From: Blastocatellia bacterium
Lineage (GTDB): Bacteria; Acidobacteriota; Blastocatellia; Pyrinomonadales; Pyrinomonadaceae
NCBI GenBank assembly: GCA_003487805.1
Contig: DNNE01000190.1
Coordinates: forward strand, 1 to 17,163
Direction of reading: 5' to 3'
DNA length: 17,163 nucleotides
Below, in pieces: positions 1-6,605 of the stretch (the stretch's first letter is position 1; the number at the start of each line of letters is the position of its first letter). Both the position numbers and the translations under genes were made by a program. The notes under the pieces are model-generated. The model was not told the origin of the DNA and did not search any database. It saw only the letters and a list, made by a program, of their open reading frames with translations.

Positions 1-20
1 CCGCTTGCTAGCGCAAGCGG
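1..20. repeat. 8-bp perfect hairpin at window edge, probable edge of a palindromic repeat
   Basis: The arms CCGCTTGC and GCAAGCGG pair perfectly around a 4-base loop. No T-run follows, so it is not a clear intrinsic terminator. The core CGCTTGC/GCAAGCG recurs as a perfect hairpin at 4669-4686 inside a nested repeat, so this is probably the edge of another copy of that family. The rest of that copy, if any, lies outside the window. Confidence 0.5.
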
Positions 21-84
21 TTCTGTACCAGATTGATTCTTCACGCATGATCTGGACTTTTTGGGTAAGCCCACACCAAATCTT

Positions 85-1377
85 ATGAGCATCAAAGCGG
101 CACCTGCGTTTATTGGCAGAGGATCGGCAGAAGCGGATCTTTCATCAGTAGACCTGCGCGCTATTTTGGATCAGGCGCTTTTGCACGTCGCGCCGGGCGC
201 GCGTGTGCTCGCAATCATTCCCGACAAAACTCGTGACGACAATACGGATGTTCTCTTCCCTTTCGCGGCAGAGATTCTGTCCGCGCGTCAGGTCGCGCAA
301 TTCGACGGCCTGGTGGCCCAGGGAACGCACGCGCCGATGACTGTTGACGAGAAGCGAACGAAGATTGGCGGAAACTCAGTGCCGGGGCTCGGAGATATTT
401 ACGATCATCAATGGAATGTTCCTGAAGAGCTCGCGACGATCGGCGAATTGGGTGCGGCACGAGTTACGGAGCTGACGGGTGGACTGCTGACAGAGGCGGT
501 CTCGATCAATCTCAATCGCCGTCTGGGACCAGGCGTGTACGATACAATCGTAATTTTCAGCTCCACCGTGCCGCATGAGGTGGCCGGTTTTGCCGGCGGC
601 GCAAAATATCTTTTTCCCGGCGTGGCCGGTCCTGATCTCACTCACGCAACGCATTGGCTGGGCGCGCTGGCCAGCATTGAAAACGTGATCGGTCGCGTTG
701 AAACTCCAACCCGGCACATGATCGAAGCCGCGGCGGATTTTGTCGACGCGCAAATCATCACTTTGAATTCAGTGGTAACCCGTGAAGAGGACAATCGGCT
801 TCGCACCCACGCGCTGTTTGCCGGAGACTTTCGCGAATCATTCCGGCGCGCCGCCGAGGTCAGCCGCCAGGTCCACATCAAGTACACCGGCCGAAAATAT
901 AGGCGAGTTGTGGCCCTGCTTGATGAGCATTACGACGAGCTTTGGGTTGGCGGCAAGGCAAGTTACAAGCTCGGCGGAATCATTGAAGAAGGCGGCGAAT
1001 TGATTATCTACGCGCCGCATCTGCGATCAATTTCGGAAACTCACGGCCGGCTGATCGAAAAGTACGGCTACGCGCCGCTCGATCGCGTCCGCGAGATGGT
1101 CGCGCTCTCAACCGAACTGCAGAATAACCTGGCAGTGGCGGCTCATCTGGCCCATGTCTCATACGCCGGAAAGCGCGATGAGCAAGGCCGCGTGGTGCCG
1201 AGATACAAGATCACAATGGCCTCAGCTCTCGACGAAGAGACCTGCCGGCGCGTGCATCTTGGATTTATGGATCAAAGAAAGTTTCGGCGCGAGGATTATG
1301 AAAACGATGGGGACACGCTGGTCGTTGAAAGAGCGGGAAGAGATCTGTATCTGGTGACGCCAGAGACTCGGGAATGA
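85..1377 (+). CDS. LarA-family (DUF2088) nickel-pincer hydroxyacid racemase/epimerase homologue
   Basis: Predicted cytosolic enzyme of 430 residues that racemises or epimerises the C2 hydroxyl of a 2-hydroxyacid using the nickel-pincer nucleotide cofactor. Visible family marks are PDKTR (46-50), GTHAP with His82, the signature PHEVAGFAGGAKYLFPG with His164 and Lys174, and His190 in THATH. The His164-Lys174-His190 spacing (10 and 16) equals that of the cofactor and nickel ligands of Lactobacillus LarA (His174, Lys184, His200), so an active holoenzyme is likely. Length is normal for the family. ATG at 85 was chosen; an in-frame TTG at 61 would add 8 residues, and neither has a good Shine-Dalgarno. 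This is the only plus-strand gene, convergent with the 630-residue enzyme. No larB, larC or larE is in the window. Substrate unknown; because sugar-acid epimerases exist in this superfamily, a hexonate is plausible beside uronate genes. Family call strong, substrate unsure. Confidence 0.85.
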   Translation: MSIKAAPAFIGRGSAEADLSSVDLRAILDQALLHVAPGARVLAIIPDKTRDDNTDVLFPFAAEILSARQVAQFDGLVAQGTHAPMTVDEKRTKIGGNSVPGLGDIYDHQWNVPEELATIGELGAARVTELTGGLLTEAVSINLNRRLGPGVYDTIVIFSSTVPHEVAGFAGGAKYLFPGVAGPDLTHATHWLGALASIENVIGRVETPTRHMIEAAADFVDAQIITLNSVVTREEDNRLRTHALFAGDFRESFRRAAEVSRQVHIKYTGRKYRRVVALLDEHYDELWVGGKASYKLGGIIEEGGELIIYAPHLRSISETHGRLIEKYGYAPLDRVREMVALSTELQNNLAVAAHLAHVSYAGKRDEQGRVVPRYKITMASALDEETCRRVHLGFMDQRKFRREDYENDGDTLVVERAGRDLYLVTPETRE

Positions 1378-1378
1378 G

Positions 1379-1472
1379 GTCAGTACCGGGAGCGATAGCG
1401 ACCGGGTCGTCTTTGATTCCAAATCGAGATTGCCGGAACGTTAAGCCGGTCGCTACCGCTCCCGGTACTGAC
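1379..1472. repeat. Inverted repeat, family B, between convergent genes
   Basis: Two 27-base arms, 1379-1405 and 1446-1472, are reverse complements at 26 of 27 positions, with a 40-base spacer. The right arm is identical to 4732-4758. The element fills almost the whole gap between the two convergent stop codons, where it could fold in either transcript and act as a bidirectional transcript end, although no T-run follows. Confidence 0.85.
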
Positions 1473-1476
1473 TCCA

Positions 1477-3369
1477 TCACTCCTCGCTTAAGATCAGCCG
1501 CCAGTGCACCGGCTTTCCCGGCTCCAATTGCAGATTGTGGGATTCGTAAATCACATGTAGCGGTATGGGACCGCGCGCTCCTCGACCGAGTGGGCCATCC
1601 CCGGTAGCTGTCAGTGAAATCATCAACGGCCAGTCCGCGTTCGCGGCGACTGCAAGCGTCGCGTCGCCAGACTTCATTCGATCCCAGCGCTGGCCGCCCT
1701 TGAACTCTACTTGATCAGTTGGCGCTGTGCCTGGGACGGCCATCCACCAACGCTTCACTGTTACCGCTTCAGTCGTTTTCAATGTCTCGTCGCGGACGAG
1801 AGTTCGTCCATCCAAATGCCAGGTCACTTCAGCACTGATGTGCGGATCGACAAGTTCGCCCGCTTTGCTTCCGACTACTATCCACCTCTTCCACAAAGCG
1901 CGTACCGAACGACCATCCGCGCCGGGTTCGATCTCATCGGCACCATCGCCTGCTACCAGCACGCGTCCGTCGGCAAGTTCCAGAAATGGCACCAGCGATG
2001 GATAAACCTGTTCGACCGGATTCGCAAAACCTGGCAAGCCATGCGGCGCGGCTAAATAATCAGCGACGCCTGGTTTAGTGCCGGCCACAATCGGTAAGGT
2101 GAAGTAAATCGATCCCTGACGGACCAGCCAAACGCCTGCCGGTCTCGAGCCGCGACGAAAGAATTCGAAGCGCGCGAGATCGGGCCTCGCGATGTCACTT
2201 GAAAATGATGAGATCTTTTCGCGATCCAGGCCCTCTTTGAAACGCTGCTGGGCCAGCGAAATCTTGCCGCAAATACTAATTGTTTGTTGCCACTCGCGCT
2301 CGCGCGTGATGTAGCTGTAGTTGCCGCGACCAAAAGCAAACATAGAAAAACCATGCGTCTTATCATTGTAATCGTGACGCAACCAACGCCACGCCTGATA
2401 ATAAGCGCTCGCGAGTTGTTCAAGTGGCGCAGGACGAAATTCCGGGTGCACTGCCAGAAAACCCACGATTTCCAAAGTGTCTGCATAACTGATAAGCCCC
2501 ACACTGCGTCCCCACGCATAACCGTAACCATCCGCTTGGACCAGATCCCACCACAACTTTATCTGTTGCTTCAGCGAAGGGCGCACGGCATCAAGAATGT
2601 CTTTGCGATCCGCCGCTTTTGCGGCCTCCCACACGAATCGAGCATACTCGTTTGAATAACGATCAAAACGGCCGGTGGGCGGGGAATCATCAGAATAGAT
2701 TCCACCACTGCTGAAGGGACGCGCCGCGCGCGTGATGACGCCATCGACCAGCGCGCGATCTTTCAGCAAGCCGAGTTGATAACTGATGCTGGCGATGCGC
2801 GCGGCGACACCCAGATAATTTTCGGGAAGATTAATGACCTGCTGCGTCTTCGGATCGTAAAAGGCCGAGACGTCGAGAAATTTGCGCCACTGTTCCTGCT
2901 CTTCCGCATTGAGCGTTTGCCAGACCGGATTTGATTTCAAGTCTCGTCCAAAGAATTGCAGCGCGAGCACACCGTACAATTGCGAGAATCGCGTTCCCTT
3001 TAATCGATATTCAAGCAAGCCAATCTCGCCGACTTCGCGCGCCAGGTCATGACCTCCAACCGTTTGCTTTTCAGTGAGATGAGCGTACGCGCCCAGAGCA
3101 TACATAAAGTTGCCCCAGGTGTACTCGCCGGTTGTGCCTGCATTAAATATCTTATTCGGAGGCGGATTGTATGATTTGATCTCATCGAGGTGGGCCAAGA
3201 CTTCTTTATCGAGAAAGTCAGTGACCTCCCGGTTCAGAGATGACGTTTCAATGACCTCGACTAAGCGATCCTTTGTGTTCGCGTCACCGCGCAATGACTG
3301 CGCGCTACACACCGGCAGACAACCGGTCGAAAAGATCACGATAAGAATTGATAAGAAAACTCTGCGCAT
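1477..3369 (-). CDS. Secreted protein of unknown function, probable alpha-toroid/beta-sandwich polysaccharide-active enzyme
   Basis: A 630-residue exported protein beginning with an n-region (MRR), a hydrophobic stretch and a likely signal-peptidase site near CSA (21-23). The STGC at 14-17 is a poor lipobox. Residues about 30-380 are helix-rich with regularly spaced aromatic and acidic positions, as in (alpha/alpha)6 toroids; about 395-630 are beta-rich, giving the toroid-plus-sandwich plan common in polysaccharide lyases and some glycosidases. Distinctive segments are LPENYLGVAARIA (181-193), FDRYSNEYARFVWEA (235-249) and DGYGYAWGRS (280-289). The last loosely recalls the GRS motif of DUF2264 proteins, but I cannot place the protein in a family. 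It is the last gene of the uronate array, 115 bp after kduD, and the cluster otherwise lacks a depolymerase. A role on uronate-containing polymer is inference; enzyme class unknown. Confidence 0.6.
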   Translation of the reverse strand: MRRVFLSILIVIFSTGCLPVCSAQSLRGDANTKDRLVEVIETSSLNREVTDFLDKEVLAHLDEIKSYNPPPNKIFNAGTTGEYTWGNFMYALGAYAHLTEKQTVGGHDLAREVGEIGLLEYRLKGTRFSQLYGVLALQFFGRDLKSNPVWQTLNAEEQEQWRKFLDVSAFYDPKTQQVINLPENYLGVAARIASISYQLGLLKDRALVDGVITRAARPFSSGGIYSDDSPPTGRFDRYSNEYARFVWEAAKAADRKDILDAVRPSLKQQIKLWWDLVQADGYGYAWGRSVGLISYADTLEIVGFLAVHPEFRPAPLEQLASAYYQAWRWLRHDYNDKTHGFSMFAFGRGNYSYITREREWQQTISICGKISLAQQRFKEGLDREKISSFSSDIARPDLARFEFFRRGSRPAGVWLVRQGSIYFTLPIVAGTKPGVADYLAAPHGLPGFANPVEQVYPSLVPFLELADGRVLVAGDGADEIEPGADGRSVRALWKRWIVVGSKAGELVDPHISAEVTWHLDGRTLVRDETLKTTEAVTVKRWWMAVPGTAPTDQVEFKGGQRWDRMKSGDATLAVAANADWPLMISLTATGDGPLGRGARGPIPLHVIYESHNLQLEPGKPVHWRLILSEE

Positions 3370-3413
3370 GATCGTTTGGAATTACCCAGTTCTTTCGGGA
3401 GCGACGATAGTTT

Positions 3414-3480
3414 GGAGTGCGCTGACTTGTCAGCGCTTTCTATCAAACCGACCGAAAGCGGTGACGAGTCACCGCACTCC
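3414..3480. repeat. Paired-hairpin palindromic repeat, family A, copy 1
   Basis: Arms 3414-3440 and 3454-3480 are reverse complements at 24 of 27 positions. Each arm is also a perfect small hairpin: GCGCTGAC-TT-GTCAGCGC on the left and GCGGTGAC-GA-GTCACCGC on the right. The arm differences at the stem are compensatory. The element fills the gap between kduD and the downstream 630-residue gene. The left arm is identical to that of the copy at 9604. Confidence 0.9.
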
Positions 3481-3484
3481 AAAA

Positions 3485-4246
3485 TCATCTCCCCATCCAT
3501 CCCCCATCAACCACCAGCACGTGTCCGTTCACGTAATCGCTCGCGGATGAAGCAAGAAAGACCGCCGCCCCGGCGAGATCTGAAGGCTCGCCCCAACGAG
3601 CAGCCGGAATGCGTTCGAGTATCTGACGATTGCGCGTCTCGTCCTGCTGCAGAGCCTTCGTGTTGTCGGTCCGCATGTAACCCGGGGCAATCGCGTTTAC
3701 GTTGATTCCCTTCCCGGCCCACTCGTTAGCTAATGCCTTCGTCAGTTGCGCGACGCCGCCTTTCGAAGCGGCGTATGCCGGAACGGTGATGCCGCCCTGA
3801 AAAGAAAGGAGCGAAGCAATGTTGACGATCTTGCCGCTTCCCTGTTCGAGCATGTTGCGGCCGGCGAGCTGCGAGAGACGAAATACCGCGGAAAGATTTA
3901 CTTCGATCACTGTCTGCCAATCCTCTTCAGAGTAATCGACGGCCGGCGCGCGCCGAATTGTTCCCGCGTTGTTGACCAGAATATCTATGCGGCCAAACTT
4001 CTCGATGGTCGCTTCAACCAAAGCGCTCGGCGTTTCTTTGTTTGCGAGATCTCCGGCGACCGCTAAGGCTTGTCTGCCAAGACGCGAGATCGCCTCAAGC
4101 GTGGCGTCAGGCGGGCGCGTGTTGCCATGACAAGCCACATCGGCGCCCGCTTCGGCGAGAGCGATCGCGATCGCCTGGCCAAGCCCCGCCGAAGCGCCGG
4201 TCACGAGCGCAATCTTTCCCTCGAGTTTGAACTGATCGAGAATCAC
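3485..4246 (-). CDS. kduD: 2-dehydro-3-deoxy-D-gluconate 5-dehydrogenase (KduD), SDR family
   Basis: Cytosolic NAD(P)-dependent short-chain dehydrogenase that reduces 2,5-diketo-3-deoxygluconate to 2-keto-3-deoxygluconate, the step after the KduI isomerase. Starting at the GTG at 4246 the product has 253 residues, which from memory equals the E. coli enzyme, and its N-terminus (xILDQFKLEGK) aligns directly with the E. coli one. The longer reading frame from GTG 4279 would overlap kdgF by 23 bases and has no Shine-Dalgarno. Seen: TGASAGLG (16-23), NNAG (92-95), catalytic Ser145 and Tyr158-x3-Lys162, plus KduD-specific stretches SFQGGITVPAY, INVNAIAPGYMRTDNT, RIPAARWGEPSDL and ASDYVNG. It starts 10 bp after the kdgF stop, so the two are almost certainly co-translated. 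Confidence 0.95.
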   Translation of the reverse strand: MILDQFKLEGKIALVTGASAGLGQAIAIALAEAGADVACHGNTRPPDATLEAISRLGRQALAVAGDLANKETPSALVEATIEKFGRIDILVNNAGTIRRAPAVDYSEEDWQTVIEVNLSAVFRLSQLAGRNMLEQGSGKIVNIASLLSFQGGITVPAYAASKGGVAQLTKALANEWAGKGINVNAIAPGYMRTDNTKALQQDETRNRQILERIPAARWGEPSDLAGAAVFLASSASDYVNGHVLVVDGGWMGR

Positions 4247-4256
4247 TGTGTCCAGG

Positions 4257-4613
4257 TTATTTGCCGAGAAAGTCTTCACGTAAAGGAGTGAAAATATCGA
4301 TCAGCACAACCTCTTCCTCCATCATCGTTGCGCCGTGAAGACAGTTAGGCGGAAAGTGCAGAACATCGCCGGGCGAAGCGATTCGTTCTTCGCCCTCGAC
4401 AAAGAAACGTATGCGGCCGCTGATGACCAGGGACATCTGTTCGTGCGGATGTGTGTGTTGCGGCGTGACCAGAAAAGGCGCGAAACGAAACCGGCAGATC
4501 ATCATTTGTTCGCCGACAAACAACTGCCGCTCGATGCCTTCGGCCGGATGTTCCACCGGAATGGTTTCCCAATTGAGATGCTGTGCCTTATTGAGTTCCT
4601 GAACTGCCGACAT
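4257..4613 (-). CDS. kdgF: KdgF-type cupin, unsaturated uronate linearising enzyme
   Basis: Small cytosolic cupin of 118 residues that opens 4,5-unsaturated monouronates (released from lyase products) to the linear 5-keto-4-deoxyuronate used by the isomerase. The cupin metal site is visible as HTHPHEQ (53-59) and His93 in CLHG. The C-terminal signature DIFTPLREDFL places Asp106, Phe108 and Arg112 at the same +2/+6 spacing as the residues reported as important in Yersinia KdgF (Asp102, Phe104, Arg108, from memory). ATG 4613 was chosen because GAAGGGG lies 9 bases upstream; the open frame extends 25 codons further into repeat DNA. Neighbours eda upstream and kduD 10 bp downstream fit the pathway. 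Other small cupins are possible, but the C-terminal signature and context make KdgF the best call. Confidence 0.88.
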   Translation of the reverse strand: MSAVQELNKAQHLNWETIPVEHPAEGIERQLFVGEQMMICRFRFAPFLVTPQHTHPHEQMSLVISGRIRFFVEGEERIASPGDVLHFPPNCLHGATMMEEEVVLIDIFTPLREDFLGK

Positions 4614-4622
4614 TATTGGTTT

Positions 4623-4629
4623 CCCCTTC
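4623..4629 (-). promoter_or_regulatory. Shine-Dalgarno deciding the kdgF start
   Basis: GAAGGGG on the minus strand lies 9 bases before ATG 4613. It is the only good ribosome site near the gene and rules out the longer reading frame, whose extra codons come from the adjacent repeat. Confidence 0.75.
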
Positions 4630-4637
4630 TTAGGTGT

Positions 4638-4758
4638 AGTTAATACCGGAAGCGTCAGCGACTGGAGCGCAAGCGTCCTCGCTTGCATGTAACTCAGAGT
4701 AGCAACCGGGACGGTTGCGCTCCAGTCTTACCCGGTCGCTACCGCTCCCGGTACTGAC
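4638..4758. repeat. Nested composite repeat: family B arms around a second inverted repeat
   Basis: The outer right arm 4732-4758 is identical to 1446-1472, and the outer left arm 4638-4664 is a diverged complement. Inside sits another inverted repeat, 4661-4678 with 4709-4726 (17 of 18 paired), which contains a perfect hairpin GCAAGCG-TCCT-CGCTTGC at 4669-4686. The outer right arm overlaps the 3' end of eda and supplies its last codons. The element fills the eda-kdgF gap. Confidence 0.85.
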
Positions 4759-5405
4759 TTCATCCGAGCATTACTTACCGCTTCGATAAAAGCTCGCGCC
4801 GCTTGCGTGATTTTCTCAGGCTGGCCTGCGCGGATCGCCTTTGTATCCACCAGATCCGCTCCTACTCCTACGGCTGCCGCGCCTGCTTTGATAAAGTCGG
4901 CCGCGTTGGCCAGCGTCACGCCGCCCGTCGGGACCAATTCGATCTGCGGCAGCGGCGCCTTCAAAGACTTGATGTAACTCGCTCCGCCCATCGCCCCGCA
5001 CGGAAATACTTTGACCAAGTCCGCGCCGGCATTCCAGGCGGTGACGATCTCAGTCGGAGTTAGCGCACCCGGCATGACCGGCACATCCAATTCACCACAG
5101 CAAGTGATCGTTTCGAGATTCAGCGCGGGACTGACGATGAACTTTGCTCCGGCATTGATGCACGCACGCGCAGTTTCCGGATCAAGAACAGTCCCGGCGC
5201 CAACGATCGCTTCATCGCCAAAACGTTTCGCCAGTTGTTCAATCACCTGCACCGCTCCCGGAACAGTCATCGTGATTTCGAGCACCGACACACCGCCCGC
5301 CTTGATCGCTTCGACGACTTGAACCGCTTCTTCGGGAGACGAGGCGCGGACGACGGGTATGACGCCGATATCGCGGATCGTTTGGATGACTGCGGATTTG
5401 TTCAT
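4728..5405 (-). CDS. eda: 2-keto-3-deoxy-6-phosphogluconate (KDPG) aldolase
   Basis: Class I aldolase of 225 residues that splits KDPG into pyruvate and glyceraldehyde-3-phosphate, the last step of the pathway here. Seen: Arg20 in IPVVR, catalytic Glu43 in LEIT, the GAGTV loop (69-73), SPALN, the Schiff-base Lys132 in DLVKVFP, and the phosphate-binding PTGGV (159-163). ATG 5405 (MNKSAV) was chosen; the frame extends 8 codons upstream with no better ribosome site, and the visible Shine-Dalgarno is weak. The natural fold should end near FIEAVSNAR (214); the last 11 residues, MKSVPGAVATG, are encoded by a palindromic repeat and are probably an acquired tail. It lies 92 bp after kdgK, with a different repeat in between. 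Function is secure from motifs and context. Confidence 0.95.
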   Translation of the reverse strand: MNKSAVIQTIRDIGVIPVVRASSPEEAVQVVEAIKAGGVSVLEITMTVPGAVQVIEQLAKRFGDEAIVGAGTVLDPETARACINAGAKFIVSPALNLETITCCGELDVPVMPGALTPTEIVTAWNAGADLVKVFPCGAMGGASYIKSLKAPLPQIELVPTGGVTLANAADFIKAGAAAVGVGADLVDTKAIRAGQPEKITQAARAFIEAVSNARMKSVPGAVATG

Positions 5406-5415
5406 GATGAAATTC

Positions 5416-5489
5416 ACCACAGAGGACACAGAGAAGAAAATTCAAACCAACTTAAATGCTAAATTATCTTCCTCTGTGTCCTCTGTGGT
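5416..5489. repeat. Inverted repeat, family C
   Basis: Two perfectly complementary 18-base arms, 5416-5433 (ACCACAGAGGACACAGAG) and 5472-5489, are separated by 38 bases; pairing continues imperfectly inward. It lies between kdgK and eda and covers the region that should carry eda's ribosome site. The motif resembles a dispersed repeat that I recall from many environmental genomes. Confidence 0.85.
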
Positions 5490-5497
5490 TATCGGAT

Positions 5498-6598
5498 CTA
5501 TCTAGCTACGCGCGCCCCACCACCCTTCATTAACTTTTCAACTTCCGCCAGTGTGGCCATCGTTGTATCTCCCGGCGTCGTCATTGCCAACGCGCCATGC
5601 GCTGCGCCGCAATCGACTGCGTACTGCGGGCCTTTGTTCATTAGAAACCCGTAAATCAATCCGGAAGCGAACGAGTCGCCGCCGCCGATGCGATCGAAGA
5701 TCTCCAGGTTCTCGCGCGTCACCGCCTGATAAAACTCGCCATCGGAATAACAAATCGCGCCCCAGTCATTTACCGTTCCGGTCTTCGCGTTTCTGAGTGT
5801 GGTCGCGATCACTTTGAGAGCCGGAAACTCTTGTCGCGCACTTTCGATCATGCGACGAAAATTCTCGACCTCGAGCTTCGAATGATCCTGATCCAGGCCT
5901 TCGACTTCGAAGCCGAGGCAAGCGGTGAAATCTTCTTCGTTGCCCAGCATCACATCGACCAGTGGCGCCAGTTCACGATTGACTTCCTGAGCGCGCGTTT
6001 TGCCTCCGATCGATCTCCATAGAGAGTCACGATAATTAAGATCGTAGGAAACGATCGTGCCGTGCTTCTTCGCTGCTTCCATGGCTTCGCGGGCAACCTC
6101 TGGTGTCGTTTCCGAGAGCGCACAGAAAATTCCGCCGGTGTGAAACCAGCGCGCGCCTTCCTTTCCAAAGATCTGATCCCAATCAATATCTCCGCGCTTC
6201 ATCTGCGAGACGGCAGTGTGGCCCCGATCGGAACAACCGAGCGCCCCACGAACGCCGAAGCCTCGCTCAGTGAAATTCAGACCGTTCCGCGCCACGCGCC
6301 CGACGCCGTCGTATGCGACCCAACGAAGATGTGTCTGATCCACGCCGCCCTGATAAATCAAATCCTGCACCAGGCGGCCGACCGGATTGTCAGCGAGCAC
6401 AGTAACGATCGCGGTGTTAATTCCGAAGCAACGCTTCAATCCGCGTGCGACGTTGTATTCGCCGCCGCCTTCCCAAACCTGAAAGCTTCGCGTCGTCGCC
6501 ACGCGGCCATCGCCAGGATCGAGCCGCAGCATTACTTCACCAAGACTCACCAGGTCCCAGCGAGAATTTTCTTTCGGTCTTAGGTTGAGTGAGGCCAT
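5498..6598 (-). CDS. kdgK: 2-keto-3-deoxygluconate kinase, PfkB/ribokinase family
   Basis: Cytosolic sugar kinase of 366 residues that phosphorylates 2-keto-3-deoxygluconate with ATP to KDPG, the substrate of the next gene (eda). PfkB marks are the N-terminal SLGEVMLRLDPGD (18-30), the sugar-binding WEGGGEYNVARGL (42-54), YDLNYRDSLW (185-194), and the C-terminal DRIGGGDSFASGL (302-314) with the catalytic base Asp308 and the anion hole. ATG 6598 follows the transporter stop by 7 bp, so the two genes are likely translationally coupled. An in-frame ATG at 6619 would overlap the transporter by 14 bases; neither has a strong Shine-Dalgarno. The length is somewhat longer than the usual 310-345 residues. 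Sequence alone could fit another PfkB sugar kinase; the neighbours kduD, kdgF and eda settle the substrate. Confidence 0.93.
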   Translation of the reverse strand: MASLNLRPKENSRWDLVSLGEVMLRLDPGDGRVATTRSFQVWEGGGEYNVARGLKRCFGINTAIVTVLADNPVGRLVQDLIYQGGVDQTHLRWVAYDGVGRVARNGLNFTERGFGVRGALGCSDRGHTAVSQMKRGDIDWDQIFGKEGARWFHTGGIFCALSETTPEVAREAMEAAKKHGTIVSYDLNYRDSLWRSIGGKTRAQEVNRELAPLVDVMLGNEEDFTACLGFEVEGLDQDHSKLEVENFRRMIESARQEFPALKVIATTLRNAKTGTVNDWGAICYSDGEFYQAVTRENLEIFDRIGGGDSFASGLIYGFLMNKGPQYAVDCGAAHGALAMTTPGDTTMATLAEVEKLMKGGGARVAR

Positions 6599-6605
6599 CT
6601 GGTCT

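Noticed and set aside
1..20. Intrinsic terminator of an upstream gene
   Set aside because: The hairpin is perfect but no T-run follows on either strand, and the same core belongs to a repeat at 4669-4686.
4247..4279. Longer kduD start at GTG 4279
   Set aside because: Would overlap kdgF by 23 bases, lacks a Shine-Dalgarno and adds 11 residues absent from the E. coli protein; GTG 4246 aligns exactly.
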